A stretch of DNA of 28,517 nucleotides from CAYSIX01 sp964431205 (GTDB taxonomy: Bacteria; Planctomycetota; Phycisphaerae; Phycisphaerales; Phycisphaeraceae). Shown in pieces: positions 7,664 to 15,485 of the stretch. The notes below the pieces were generated by a model that saw nothing but the letters and a program-made list of their open reading frames with translations, was not told the DNA's origin and did not search any database. The DNA is taken from positions 1 through 28,517 of the forward strand of contig CAYSIX010000017.1 in NCBI GenBank assembly GCA_964431205.1, in the 5' to 3' direction. The position numbers and the translations under genes were made by a program. Each line of letters opens with the position of its first letter. Position 1 is the first letter of the stretch.

Positions 7664-9178
7664 ATGCCGACGATTGCTGCGGGACTGAAGACCAGGCTGA
7701 TGGTGGGGATGGAGATCCACGTCGAATTGGCGACGCGGTCGAAGATGTGGACCAGCGCGCCGAACGTGGCCCACCCGGATTACTTCGACGCCGAGCCCAA
7801 CACGCTGCTCGACCCGGTCGTGCTCGGCATGCCCGGCGTGCTGCCGGTGATGAACCGCGAAGCGGTCGAGATGGCGCTGCTGGTCGGCCGGGCGCTGAAC
7901 TGCCAGATCGCCCGGCACACGAAGTGGGACCGCAAGAGCTACTACTATCCCGACCTGCCGAAGAACTACCAGATCAGCCAGTACGACCTGCCGATCTGCG
8001 GCGAGGGCTGGCTCGACATCCCCGAGTCGGACGAAACCGACGCGCCCACGAAGCGCGTGCGCATCATCCGTGCTCACCTGGAAGAAGACGCGGGCAAGCT
8101 GCTGCACGAGGCGCCGGGCGGCCGGCCGATCGACTTCTCGATCGTGGATCTGAACCGCGCGGGCACGCCGCTGCTGGAGATCGTGACGCACCCGGACCTG
8201 TCCAGCCCCGAGCAGTGCGTGGCGTTCGGGCAGGCGCTGCGGTCGATCTGCCGGCACCTGGGGGTGACCGCGGGCGTCATGCAGCGCGGGCACATGCGGT
8301 TTGAGCCGAACATCAACGTCGTGATCGAGCGCGACGGTCGGGAGTACCGCACGCCGATCGTCGAGATCAAGAACCTCAACTCGTTCAAGGCGCTGTACGG
8401 CGCGGTGGCGTACGAGTACGAGCGGCAGGTCGAGGAGTGGCTGGAGACCGGGCGGGTGATGGGCGGACGCGCCAAGACGACGCGCGGGTGGGACGACGGC
8501 CGCGGCGTGACGACGCTGCAACGGCACAAGGAGGACGCCGACGAGTACCGCTATTTCCCCGACCCGGACCTGGTGGCGGTGGCGGTGGACGACGCCTGGC
8601 TGGCGCGTCTCGACGAGCGGCTGCCCGAGCTGCCGACCGTCAAGCGGTCGCGCTACGTGCAGGAGTACGGCATTGCGCCGGTGGACGCGGCGACGCTGAT
8701 CGACGAGCCGGCGGTGTGCCGGTTCTTCGAGGACGTGATCGCCGCGGGCGTCGAGCCCAAGCGTGCCGCGGCGATGCTGCTGAACTACGGCGCCAAGCGC
8801 GCCAACGAGCGCGGCTGCCTGATCAGCGAGCTGGGCATCACGCCGCAGCAGATCAAGAGCATCGCCGACCTGGTGGCCGCGGACAAGATCGGCTCGAGCG
8901 CCGCGGACGAGCTGTTCGGCCACGCGTGTGAGAGCGACGACGACGCCACGACCCTGGCCGAGCGGCACAACCTGTTGCAGGTCTCGGACACCGCGGCGCT
9001 CGAGCAATACGTTCAGCGGGTGCTCGCGGACCCGAAGAACGCCAAGGCCGTGGAGGACATCCGCGGCGGCAAGGACAAGGCCGTCGGCGCCCTGATGGGC
9101 CAGATCATGAAGCTCAGCAAGGGCCAGGCCAACCCCAAGGTGGTGCGCGAGCTGATCTTCACCGCCATCCGCGGCTGA
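7664..9178 (+). CDS. gatB: Asp/Glu-tRNA amidotransferase subunit B
   Basis: The 504-aa protein is the kinase/tRNA-binding subunit of GatCAB, which turns Glu-tRNA(Gln) and Asp-tRNA(Asn) into the Gln and Asn forms. Visible motifs are G-M-E-I-H-V-E-L at the start, Y-Y-Y-P-D-L-P-K-N-Y-Q-I-S-Q, L-E-E-D-A-G-K, N-R-A-G-T-P-L-L-E-I-V-T, and E-Y-R-Y-F-P-D-P-D. The C-terminal YqeY-like tail domain is intact (G-A-L-M-G-Q-I-M-K). The usual R-x-D-A-N-x-S segment reads R-F-E-P-N-I-N-V. ATG 7664 is chosen because homology begins about 13 residues later; an in-frame TTG at 7586 would overlap the previous stop. gatA and gatC are not in the window. Confidence 0.95.
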   Translation: MPTIAAGLKTRLMVGMEIHVELATRSKMWTSAPNVAHPDYFDAEPNTLLDPVVLGMPGVLPVMNREAVEMALLVGRALNCQIARHTKWDRKSYYYPDLPKNYQISQYDLPICGEGWLDIPESDETDAPTKRVRIIRAHLEEDAGKLLHEAPGGRPIDFSIVDLNRAGTPLLEIVTHPDLSSPEQCVAFGQALRSICRHLGVTAGVMQRGHMRFEPNINVVIERDGREYRTPIVEIKNLNSFKALYGAVAYEYERQVEEWLETGRVMGGRAKTTRGWDDGRGVTTLQRHKEDADEYRYFPDPDLVAVAVDDAWLARLDERLPELPTVKRSRYVQEYGIAPVDAATLIDEPAVCRFFEDVIAAGVEPKRAAAMLLNYGAKRANERGCLISELGITPQQIKSIADLVAADKIGSSAADELFGHACESDDDATTLAERHNLLQVSDTAALEQYVQRVLADPKNAKAVEDIRGGKDKAVGALMGQIMKLSKGQANPKVVRELIFTAIRG

Positions 9179-9237
9179 GACCGGTCCGGGTCTGCGTTGG
9201 CACATTTTCGACTCCCGATGCATGCAATACGGTCATC

Positions 9238-9261
9238 GACCGGGCGTTGTCCCGGTGTCGT
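9238..9261 (+). terminator. Possible weak hairpin after gatB
   Basis: CGAC-CGGG, a 6-nt loop, CCCG and GTCG (with a 2-nt bulge) form an imperfect stem about 60 nt after the gatB stop. No U-run follows, so this is a low-confidence call. Confidence 0.25.
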
Positions 9262-9307
9262 TGCCTGGAAAACGGGGTGCGCATCGCTTTTGTGGAGGAT
9301 TCATGCC

Positions 9308-9913
9308 ATGAACCGACTGATTCACACGTCACTTGTCTGCTGCGCGACGTTGCTGTTCAGCGGGCTGCCGGGGCCCGGGGCGGCGGTGGCCGACGAACCG
9401 GATCGTGCGCGGGAACGTGATCGCGACCGTGCGCATCTGGTCGCCAAGCTGCGCCTGCGGGTCGTCGCGGCCCAGATCACGCCGGGACCGGCCGGCGAAC
9501 GCCCCGCCGTCACTCGCTTGCGCGGCCGCGGCGCCGGCGTCGCCGACCGCACGCAGGCCCGGCTGCGACTCGGCGAGCTGAACGAGATCAACGGCGACTC
9601 GACCGCGTCGATCGAGCTGTCCGGACCGCTAACCTTCCAACCCCGACGACGGGTTTATCTCGGCCGCGGGACCGCGACCACCGTCATCGACGGCGTCGAG
9701 CACCGCTTCCAGGTCGTCGTCGCCGCCCGCCTGCACGTGCGCGACGGCCGGGTGCGGCTGCACGGTCGGTTCCACTCCGTCCACCCGGACCACGCCGCCC
9801 GCCAGAACGATGACACTGGCGAGCGACCCGACATCGCCCCCGCGCCTCGCTTCCGCGGCGCGATCCGCGGCGTCGGCCGGCTCGACGTCGTGGACCCGCC
9901 CGCGGTCGAGTGA
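9308..9913 (+). CDS. Small secreted protein of unknown function
   Basis: I do not recognise this 201-aa protein. It has a typical signal peptide (about 1-28, hydrophobic core L-V-C-C-A-T-L-L-F-S, ending A-V-A). A mature basic region with an R-D-R-D-R-A-H stretch follows, then a probable single beta-rich domain (about 40-165). Alternating strands such as T-A-S-I-E-L-S-G-P-L-T-F and R-V-Y-L-G-R-G-T-A-T-T-V-I-D-G-V look like a small beta barrel. The tail is low-complexity. The start at 9308 is set by GGAGG at 9294-9298, 9 nt upstream. An ATG at 9303 in another frame reads ATG-CCA-TGA and stops over the true start. The gene stands alone between gatB and the prepilin-like gene. Confidence 0.65.
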   Translation: MNRLIHTSLVCCATLLFSGLPGPGAAVADEPDRARERDRDRAHLVAKLRLRVVAAQITPGPAGERPAVTRLRGRGAGVADRTQARLRLGELNEINGDSTASIELSGPLTFQPRRRVYLGRGTATTVIDGVEHRFQVVVAARLHVRDGRVRLHGRFHSVHPDHAARQNDDTGERPDIAPAPRFRGAIRGVGRLDVVDPPAVE

Positions 9914-10046
9914 TCCGGGACCTCGCATCGGCAGACGGACTCACGGCCGCGCTGCGCTCACCGACGCGATCAACCGTCAAGGGATCGTCCGGTGAGTGTG
10001 GCCAGCCGTGAGTCGCGCCCGACGACTGACCCTATCGGAGCGATCC

Positions 10047-10557
10047 ATGCTTCGCCCACGACCCGGTTTCAGCCTGATCGAGCTGATTGTCGCGATCGCG
10101 ATCGTCGCCCTGCTGGTCGGCCTCACGCTGCCCGTGCTCTCGCGCGCCGCCGAGGGGGGTCGGGCCGCGGCGTGCCTGAGCAACCTCCGTCAGATCGCCC
10201 TGGGCTTCCACGGGTACGCGCAGGCGCACCGCGGCATCCTGCCTCCCGACGACGACGAACCCTGGGACTGGCTGCTGCTGCCCTATGTCGGCGGCGAGGC
10301 GGAGCTGTTCGTGTGCCCGACCGATGAGTTCGGCGCCGAGTTCGGGCTCAGCTACGCCTGGCGTGAGTCGTTCGAGGTGCACGAGCTGGAGGCGAGCCTC
10401 GCGGGCCGTCGCCTCGAACAGGTCGCCCAGCCCAGCGCGATCGTGCTGGCGTTCGAGGACGTGCCCGGACGGCACGACTCGGTGTCGATCAACGCCGTCA
10501 CCGTTGATGGCGCGGCCCGCGCGTGGCCGGCCGACGAGCTGGAAGCCAACCTCACGC
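10047..10557 (+). CDS. Prepilin-like protein, 3' end lost in assembly gap
   Basis: The visible 170 residues begin M-L-R-P-R-P-G-F-S-L-I-E-L-I-V-A-I-A-I-V, a class III (type IV pilin / type II pseudopilin) leader with cleavage after Gly7 and Glu at mature position 5. After the hydrophobic helix come A-A-C-L-S-N-L-R-Q-I-A-L-G-F-H-G-Y-A, the hallmark of the many short prepilin-like proteins of planctomycetes, and a C-terminal beta region with a V-D-G-A segment. GGAG at 10037-10040 is 6 nt before the ATG. The coding frame runs into the Ns; the stop is not visible. The substrate or assembly partner is unknown, and no secretion ATPase is nearby. Confidence 0.8.
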
Positions 10558-10567
10558 NNNNNNNNNN
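10558..10567. other. Assembly gap (10 N)
   Basis: Ten unknown bases lie in the 3' part of the prepilin-like gene. The true gap length is unknown, so frames must not be read across it and gene content could be missing here. Confidence 0.98.
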
Positions 10568-10601
10568 CCCCGCTGGTCCGCCCCACCCCGCCGCGACCGG
10601 C

Positions 10602-11195
10602 TCAATCGGCCGGCTGCTGATCCGGCGCCTCGACCCGACGCATCTCGTTCACTTGATCGCTGAACACGGCCTCGCGTCGCTCGGGGTCCGCCAGAAACGC
10701 CTGGAGCTGCTCGGTCGGACCGGTGAGCACCACGACGTCATCGATCGCCGTGTAGGGCGTCGCCTGCGGGTGCTCTTCCAGGTATCGCTGCAGCCCCTTG
10801 TTGTCGGGATAACGCAAGCGTGCCGGCGGGCCGAGCTCCTCGACGTAGCTGATGACGTAGGAAGGCGTCAGGTGCGCTCGCTCCCAATCGGTGGTTCGCT
10901 GCTCGAGATCCGGCGATTCGGGCAGACTCGTCTCGAGAAAAAACGCGTCGCCGAGGCGGACCAGCCGCGCACGCAGAACCGTCACCTCGCCGGAGCTCTT
11001 TCGATGCTCGAGGCGATACGCGTCGGTCTCGCCGTCGGCACGGGAGAAGGTCCAGTAGTCCTTATCGTTCTGCGTCCACGTGCCGAGCACGGCCGGCTCA
11101 AAGACGGTGTGCTCGGGATCCGCCAGCGGGTGCAGCGTTCGCACGCAGCCGCCGAGCAGGAAGGCGGTCAGGATGAGCGGGAGAGTCTTCGACAT
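10602..11195 (-). CDS. Hypothetical lipoprotein
   Basis: The 197-aa protein has a short signal peptide ending in the lipobox L-L-G-G-C (Cys17), so it should be anchored to a membrane by lipid. The mature part begins with V-R-T-L-H-P-L-A-D and continues V-F-E-P-A-V-L-G-T-W-T-Q-N-D, then alternating strands and a helical C-terminal third. I have seen this start pattern (C-x-x-x-L-x-P-L ... G-T-W) in conserved hypothetical lipoproteins, but know no function. The start at 11195 rather than further upstream is fixed by the signal peptide and by AAAGGG upstream. It is divergent from the permease gene at 11318 and ends 34 nt from the gap. Confidence 0.75.
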   Translation of the reverse strand: MSKTLPLILTAFLLGGCVRTLHPLADPEHTVFEPAVLGTWTQNDKDYWTFSRADGETDAYRLEHRKSSGEVTVLRARLVRLGDAFFLETSLPESPDLEQRTTDWERAHLTPSYVISYVEELGPPARLRYPDNKGLQRYLEEHPQATPYTAIDDVVVLTGPTEQLQAFLADPERREAVFSDQVNEMRRVEAPDQQPAD

Positions 11196-11247
11196 GGTGG
11201 CGGGCCCTTTCTGAAGAAGAAGCGCGAGCCGACACGAACCCGCTGGA

Positions 11248-11275
11248 TTCTTATGCGCAAGGCGACCGGAGGCAA
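11248..11275 (-). promoter_or_regulatory. Possible promoter for the lipoprotein gene
   Basis: On the minus strand TTGCCT (11270-11275) and TAAGAA (11248-11253) are 16 nt apart, about 50 nt before the lipoprotein start. The match to sigma70 consensus is only moderate. Confidence 0.3.
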
Positions 11276-11306
11276 CCGACCGGGCCCACGCGACCGGGTC
11301 GCGGGG

Positions 11307-11312
11307 TATACT
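11307..11312 (+). promoter_or_regulatory. -10 box TATACT directly before the ABC operon
   Basis: TATACT is followed by 5 nt and ATGATG at 11318. No Shine-Dalgarno is present, so transcription probably starts at or next to the start codon. A -35 is not obvious. Confidence 0.5.
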
Positions 11313-11317
11313 CGCCC

Positions 11318-12271
11318 ATGATGAGAAGTTGGCGCGAGCGCTGGACGGAGCGCCGGGGGGAAGGGCTGCTGGTGCCACGCCTGACGGCGGGGTGGATCGG
11401 CGCGTTCCTGCTGCTGGTCATCGCCGTGCCGTGCTTCGTGACGCTGCCGTGGTCGGTCAGCCGGTACGACCAGCAGCGGCTGGCGGAGAACCTGGAGCGA
11501 CAGCCGCCATCGCTGACCGAGCCGATGGGCACGGACGTGCTGGGCCGGTCGGTGCTGTGGCGGTGCCTGCTGGGCGGTGCGATCAGCCTGGGGATCGGGC
11601 TGGCGGCGGCGACGCTGGCGGTGTTCATCGGGGTGACGTGGGGGGCGATGGCCGGCTACTTCGGCGGGCGGGTGGACTCGGTGATGATGCGGATCGTGGA
11701 CGTGCTCTACGGCCTGCCGTACATCCTGCTGGTCGTGCTGGTGAACATCGCGTTGCAGCCGACCGTAGAAGACGTGTTTGAGCTGTTTCTCAAGGCCGAC
11801 GTGGCCAGCGGCGCGTCGGTGGTGGTGACGCTGCTGCTGGCGATCGGCGGCGTGAGCTGGCTGACGATGGCGCGGGTGATCCGCGGGCAGGTGCTGAGCC
11901 TGCGGGCCCAGCCGTTCATCGAGGCGGCGCGGGCCGCGGGCGTCGGCCCCCTGCGGATCCTGCGGGTTCATCTGCTGCCGAACTTGATCGGGCCGATCGT
12001 GGTCTATACAACCTTGGCAGTGCCTCAGGCGATCCTTCAGGAGTCGTTTCTCAGCTTCCTCGGCATCGGCGTCCAGGCGCCGCTGCCGAGCTGGGGCAAC
12101 CTGGCCTCCGAGGGCCTCACCCAGCTTCACAAGCTCGTCTCCGGCCTCTCGGGCGTCGAATGGTGGCTGCTGTTCTTCCCGTGCCTGCTGCTGGGCCTGA
12201 CCCTCATGGCGCTGAACTTCCTCGGCGACGCGCTGCGCAACCGCCTCGACCCCCGCGGCGAACGCGCCTGA
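11318..12271 (+). CDS. Oligopeptide-type ABC permease, C subunit (first copy)
   Basis: The 317-aa inner-membrane permease is of the DppC/OppC family. The first membrane helix is at about 24-46. It is followed by P-M-G-T-D-V-L-G-R-S-V, the signature of C-type subunits, and five further helices. The EAA loop that contacts the ATPase reads E-A-A-R-A-A-G-V-G-P-L-R-I-L-R (about 202-216), followed by the typical F-L-S-F-L-G-I-G-V-Q-A-P-L-P-S-W-G. It is the first gene of a five-gene import locus and is followed 24 nt later by the binding-protein gene. A second C-type permease is present at 15478. A C subunit at the head of the operon is unusual; the standard order is A-B-C-D-F. Confidence 0.92.
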   Translation: MMRSWRERWTERRGEGLLVPRLTAGWIGAFLLLVIAVPCFVTLPWSVSRYDQQRLAENLERQPPSLTEPMGTDVLGRSVLWRCLLGGAISLGIGLAAATLAVFIGVTWGAMAGYFGGRVDSVMMRIVDVLYGLPYILLVVLVNIALQPTVEDVFELFLKADVASGASVVVTLLLAIGGVSWLTMARVIRGQVLSLRAQPFIEAARAAGVGPLRILRVHLLPNLIGPIVVYTTLAVPQAILQESFLSFLGIGVQAPLPSWGNLASEGLTQLHKLVSGLSGVEWWLLFFPCLLLGLTLMALNFLGDALRNRLDPRGERA

Positions 12272-12295
12272 CCCGTTGACCCAAGGACTCCACGG

Positions 12296-14374
12296 ATGGA
12301 CAACCGCTTCGGTTTCAAAGACTTCGTCCTCACCGTCCTGCTGGTGGCGATCCTGGTGAGCATCTGGCTGGCGATGAAGCAGTTCGATCGGCAGTGGGAC
12401 GCGGTGCAGACCCTTCACCACGACATCCGCTCGCTCACCAACACGCAGAATCAGACGCTCGACCGCTTGCTGGGGCTGCACCGCGCCCTGACGCGCGGAG
12501 AGTTCACCGTCTCGTCGGAGGCAGGGTCCGCCAGCGAAGAGGTGGCGGACTCGTTCGACGGCATCCGCGCCGCCCGCGCCAAGCCGGACTTCGCTGAGGG
12601 CGACGTGCTCGTGGACGTGTTCAGCACAAACATCAAGTCGGTTACGGCGCTGACGTACGCGGACCTGTATGGGCGGCGGATTCAGGCGTTCGTGCTCGAG
12701 GGGCTGATCACACAGGACGACGAGACGCTCGAATGGAAGCCGCACATCGCGCGGTCGTGGGAGATCGAGGACAACGGCGAGGCGTGGGAAGACTACATCG
12801 AGGATAAGCGGGCGGAGCTGGCGACACGAGCCGACGAAGACCCAGCCGTGTACCAGGCGCAGGTCGAGGCCCTACTCGACGCGATGGTCGCCGAGGACAA
12901 ATCGCCGCCCGACCCCGATACCGACGCGTACGCGGACGTGGTCGCCCAGGCGAGGCAGCAATGGATCGACGAACAGATCCGTAACGATCCGGACCGGCCG
13001 CCGGCGATGACGATCACGTTTGAATTGCGTCGCGACGTTCGCTTCTCAGACGGTGTGCCGCTGACGGCTCACGACGTGGAGTTCAGTTGGCAACTGATGA
13101 ACAACCCACTGGTAGACGCGCCCCAGACGCGCAATTTCTACGACAACGTCGAGACGTACGAGGCCATCGATGACTACACGGTGCGGTTCACGTTCCGCGA
13201 GCCGCATTACCTGGGCTTCAGCATGGTCGGCGGGTTCTCGGTGCTGCCCAAGCACTTCTATGAATCGATCAGCGTGGACGAGCTGAACAGCAACCCGGGT
13301 CTGTTGCTGGGCAGCGGGCCCTACCGGCTGGAGGACCCCAAGGGTTGGGCGCCTAACAAGCTGATGAAGCTGGTCCGCAACGAGAACTACTGGGGGCCGA
13401 AGCCGGCTCCCGCCGCGTTGATCTGGCGTGAGATCGAGAACGACGTACCGCGGCTCAACGCCTTCAAGAACGGTGAGATCGACATCTTCGGCGCCACGCC
13501 GGAGCAGTACGAGGATCTACGAGAGGACCCAAAGACCATCGAGGGCTATCACGCGTTCGAGTACAAGCCGATCCCCAGCGGGTACTCATTCGTCGCGTGG
13601 AACACGAGGCGGAACGACGATCCGACGATGTTCGCCGACAGGCGGGTGCGGCAGGCGATGACGTACCTGATCCCCCGGCAACGGATCGCCGAACAGGTCC
13701 TGCGCGGTTTTGCGGAGCCGACGGCCGGCCCCTTCGACGAGGGCTCGCGGCAGGCCGACCCGAACCTGACACCTCGAAGGTTCGATCCGGACCGGGCGCT
13801 GTCGCTGCTGGCGGAGGTCGGCTGGACGCCGGGCCCCGACGGCGTGCTGCGCAATCAGGCCGGCGAACCCTTCAAGTTCACGCTCACGTACCCGTCCGGC
13901 AACGACACGTACGAGCAGACGATGCTCATGATCAAGGATACGCTCAACGAACACGGCATCCTGATGACGCAGGACCCCCAGGAATGGTCGGTGTTCATCG
14001 AGCGTGTGGACGCCCGCGCGTTCGACGCCTGCGCCCTGGCGTGGGGCGGCGGCGCGATCGAAGCCGACATCCGTCAGATGTTTCACAGCTCACAGATCGC
14101 CGGCGGCGCGAACAACTTCACCAGCTACGCCAACCCCGAGCTGGATGCGCTGATCGACGAAGCGAGGCGCACCATCGACGAGGATCAACGGATGGAGCTC
14201 TGGCAGGCCTGCCACCGAATCCTTTACGAGGATCAGCCGTACACGTTCATGCACCGCCGCAAGTCGCTGGTGTTCATCGACAAGCGGATCCACAACGTCA
14301 AGCGTGTGACGACCGGCCTCAACGATCGAACGGAGTGGTACGTGCCGATGCCGCTCCAAGCCCGTCGACCGTAG
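12296..14374 (+). CDS. ABC transporter substrate-binding protein, membrane-anchored, with insertion
   Basis: The 692-aa protein belongs to solute-binding family 5 (DppA/OppA), which captures peptides or similar ligands outside the inner membrane. It has no lipobox. An N-terminal helix (about 8-27) with no cleavage site is followed by a likely coiled coil (about 28-65, Q-T-L-H-H-D-I-R-S-L). The family fold starts near 100 (I-Q-A-F-V-L-E-G-L-I). Between S-W-E-I-E-D-N-G and M-T-I-T-F-E-L-R, strands that are normally adjacent, lies an acidic helical insertion of about 75 residues (about 160-236). The F-S-D-G-V-P-L-T-A-H-D-V-E-F-S signature, L-L-G-S-G-P-Y and the C-terminal lobe are normal. AAGGA is 8 nt before the ATG. 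It lies between two permease genes. Confidence 0.9.
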   Translation: MDNRFGFKDFVLTVLLVAILVSIWLAMKQFDRQWDAVQTLHHDIRSLTNTQNQTLDRLLGLHRALTRGEFTVSSEAGSASEEVADSFDGIRAARAKPDFAEGDVLVDVFSTNIKSVTALTYADLYGRRIQAFVLEGLITQDDETLEWKPHIARSWEIEDNGEAWEDYIEDKRAELATRADEDPAVYQAQVEALLDAMVAEDKSPPDPDTDAYADVVAQARQQWIDEQIRNDPDRPPAMTITFELRRDVRFSDGVPLTAHDVEFSWQLMNNPLVDAPQTRNFYDNVETYEAIDDYTVRFTFREPHYLGFSMVGGFSVLPKHFYESISVDELNSNPGLLLGSGPYRLEDPKGWAPNKLMKLVRNENYWGPKPAPAALIWREIENDVPRLNAFKNGEIDIFGATPEQYEDLREDPKTIEGYHAFEYKPIPSGYSFVAWNTRRNDDPTMFADRRVRQAMTYLIPRQRIAEQVLRGFAEPTAGPFDEGSRQADPNLTPRRFDPDRALSLLAEVGWTPGPDGVLRNQAGEPFKFTLTYPSGNDTYEQTMLMIKDTLNEHGILMTQDPQEWSVFIERVDARAFDACALAWGGGAIEADIRQMFHSSQIAGGANNFTSYANPELDALIDEARRTIDEDQRMELWQACHRILYEDQPYTFMHRRKSLVFIDKRIHNVKRVTTGLNDRTEWYVPMPLQARRP

Positions 14375-14396
14375 CCGCCCGACACCAACCTGACCG

Positions 14397-15485
14397 ATGC
14401 TGCACTACATCGTCCGACGCCTGATCCTGATGCTGCCGACGCTGATCGGCATGACCCTGATCGTGTTTCTGATCATGGCGATGTCGCCGGGCGGCATCGG
14501 CGGCAGCCTGCTCAACGACGTCGGCGAGCTCGACTCCGAGCAGGGACGACAGATCCGATCCTACTACGAGGACCGTTACGGTCTCGATCAGCCGTTGCTG
14601 GTTCAATATCTGCGATGGCTGAACCAGGTCGCCCCGATCGGGTACGAGATGGTCCGCGATGAGCAGGGCCGGATGTCGTTCGGTTCGTTCAGGCTGCTGA
14701 AGCGGCCCGACCTGGGTGAGAGCATGGCCAAGGGCCGCCCCGTGCTGGACCTCTATGGCGAGGCCCTGCCGATCACCCTCCTGCTCAACCTGATCACCAC
14801 CCCGATCATTTACGCGCTGGCGATCGTGATGGGGGTTTACGCCGCCCGTCACCGCGGCAAGCTTTTCGACGTCGGCACGAGCGTGACCATGCTCGGTCTC
14901 TGGTCGCTGCCGGTGATCATGGTCGCGGTGGTCCTGATCGGTTTCCTGGCCAGCCGCGATTACGTGCAGTGGTTCCCCCCGTCCGGGCTGAACTCGATCG
15001 ACGCCCACAACATGACGTTCCTGCCGCGCTGGACCGAGTCCGGCTTCGAACGGGGATGGCTGCTGGACCGTGCCTGGCACCTGGTCCTGCCGGTGCTGTG
15101 CCTGCTCTATGGGGCTTTCGCGGTGCTGATGAAGCTGATGCGCGCATCCGTGCTGGAGAACCTCTCGGCCGACTATGTCCGCACCGCACGCGCTAAGGGG
15201 TTAGAAGACCGTCGGGTGCTGTGGGGCCACGCGTTTCGCAACAGCCTGCTTCCGCTGATCACGGTGCTCGCCGGCGTGCTGCCCAGCCTGCTCGCCGGGT
15301 CCGTGATCATCGAGAAGATCTTCAGCCTTCCGGGCATGGGCAAGCTGATGCTCGAAGCGATCACCGCGCGCGATCGCGAGCTGGTCATGGCCGGCACGCT
15401 GATCAGCGGATTGCTGGGATTGTTCTGCATCCTGATCGCCGACCTGCTTTACGCGGTCGTCGACCCGAGGGTGAGCTATGAGTGA
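14397..15485 (+). CDS. Oligopeptide-type ABC permease, B subunit
   Basis: This 362-aa inner-membrane permease of the DppB/OppB family starts M-L-H-Y-I-V-R-R-L-I-L-M-L-P-T-L, the usual first helix. A soluble loop (about 38-110) follows with Y-G-L-D-Q-P-L-L-V-Q-Y-L. The EAA loop is Y-V-R-T-A-R-A-K-G-L-E-D-R-R-V-L-W-G-H, and the end is E-K-I-F-S-L-P-G-M-G-K-L and V-D-P-R-V-S-Y-E. No Shine-Dalgarno is seen before the ATG, 22 nt after the binding-protein stop. The stop overlaps the next start by 8 nt (15478-15485), so translation of the two permeases is probably coupled. It pairs with a C-type subunit to form the channel. Confidence 0.93.
   Translation: MLHYIVRRLILMLPTLIGMTLIVFLIMAMSPGGIGGSLLNDVGELDSEQGRQIRSYYEDRYGLDQPLLVQYLRWLNQVAPIGYEMVRDEQGRMSFGSFRLLKRPDLGESMAKGRPVLDLYGEALPITLLLNLITTPIIYALAIVMGVYAARHRGKLFDVGTSVTMLGLWSLPVIMVAVVLIGFLASRDYVQWFPPSGLNSIDAHNMTFLPRWTESGFERGWLLDRAWHLVLPVLCLLYGAFAVLMKLMRASVLENLSADYVRTARAKGLEDRRVLWGHAFRNSLLPLITVLAGVLPSLLAGSVIIEKIFSLPGMGKLMLEAITARDRELVMAGTLISGLLGLFCILIADLLYAVVDPRVSYE

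Noticed and set aside
9303..9311. Two-codon ORF ATG-CCA-TGA overlapping the start of the secreted protein gene
   Set aside because: It is a curiosity that fits coupled initiation, but so short a match is likely by chance; GGAGG is well placed for 9308.
10568..11321. Continuation of the prepilin-like frame through the Ns to 11321
   Set aside because: Frame cannot be trusted across a gap of unknown length, and the segment lies antisense to a convincing lipoprotein gene.
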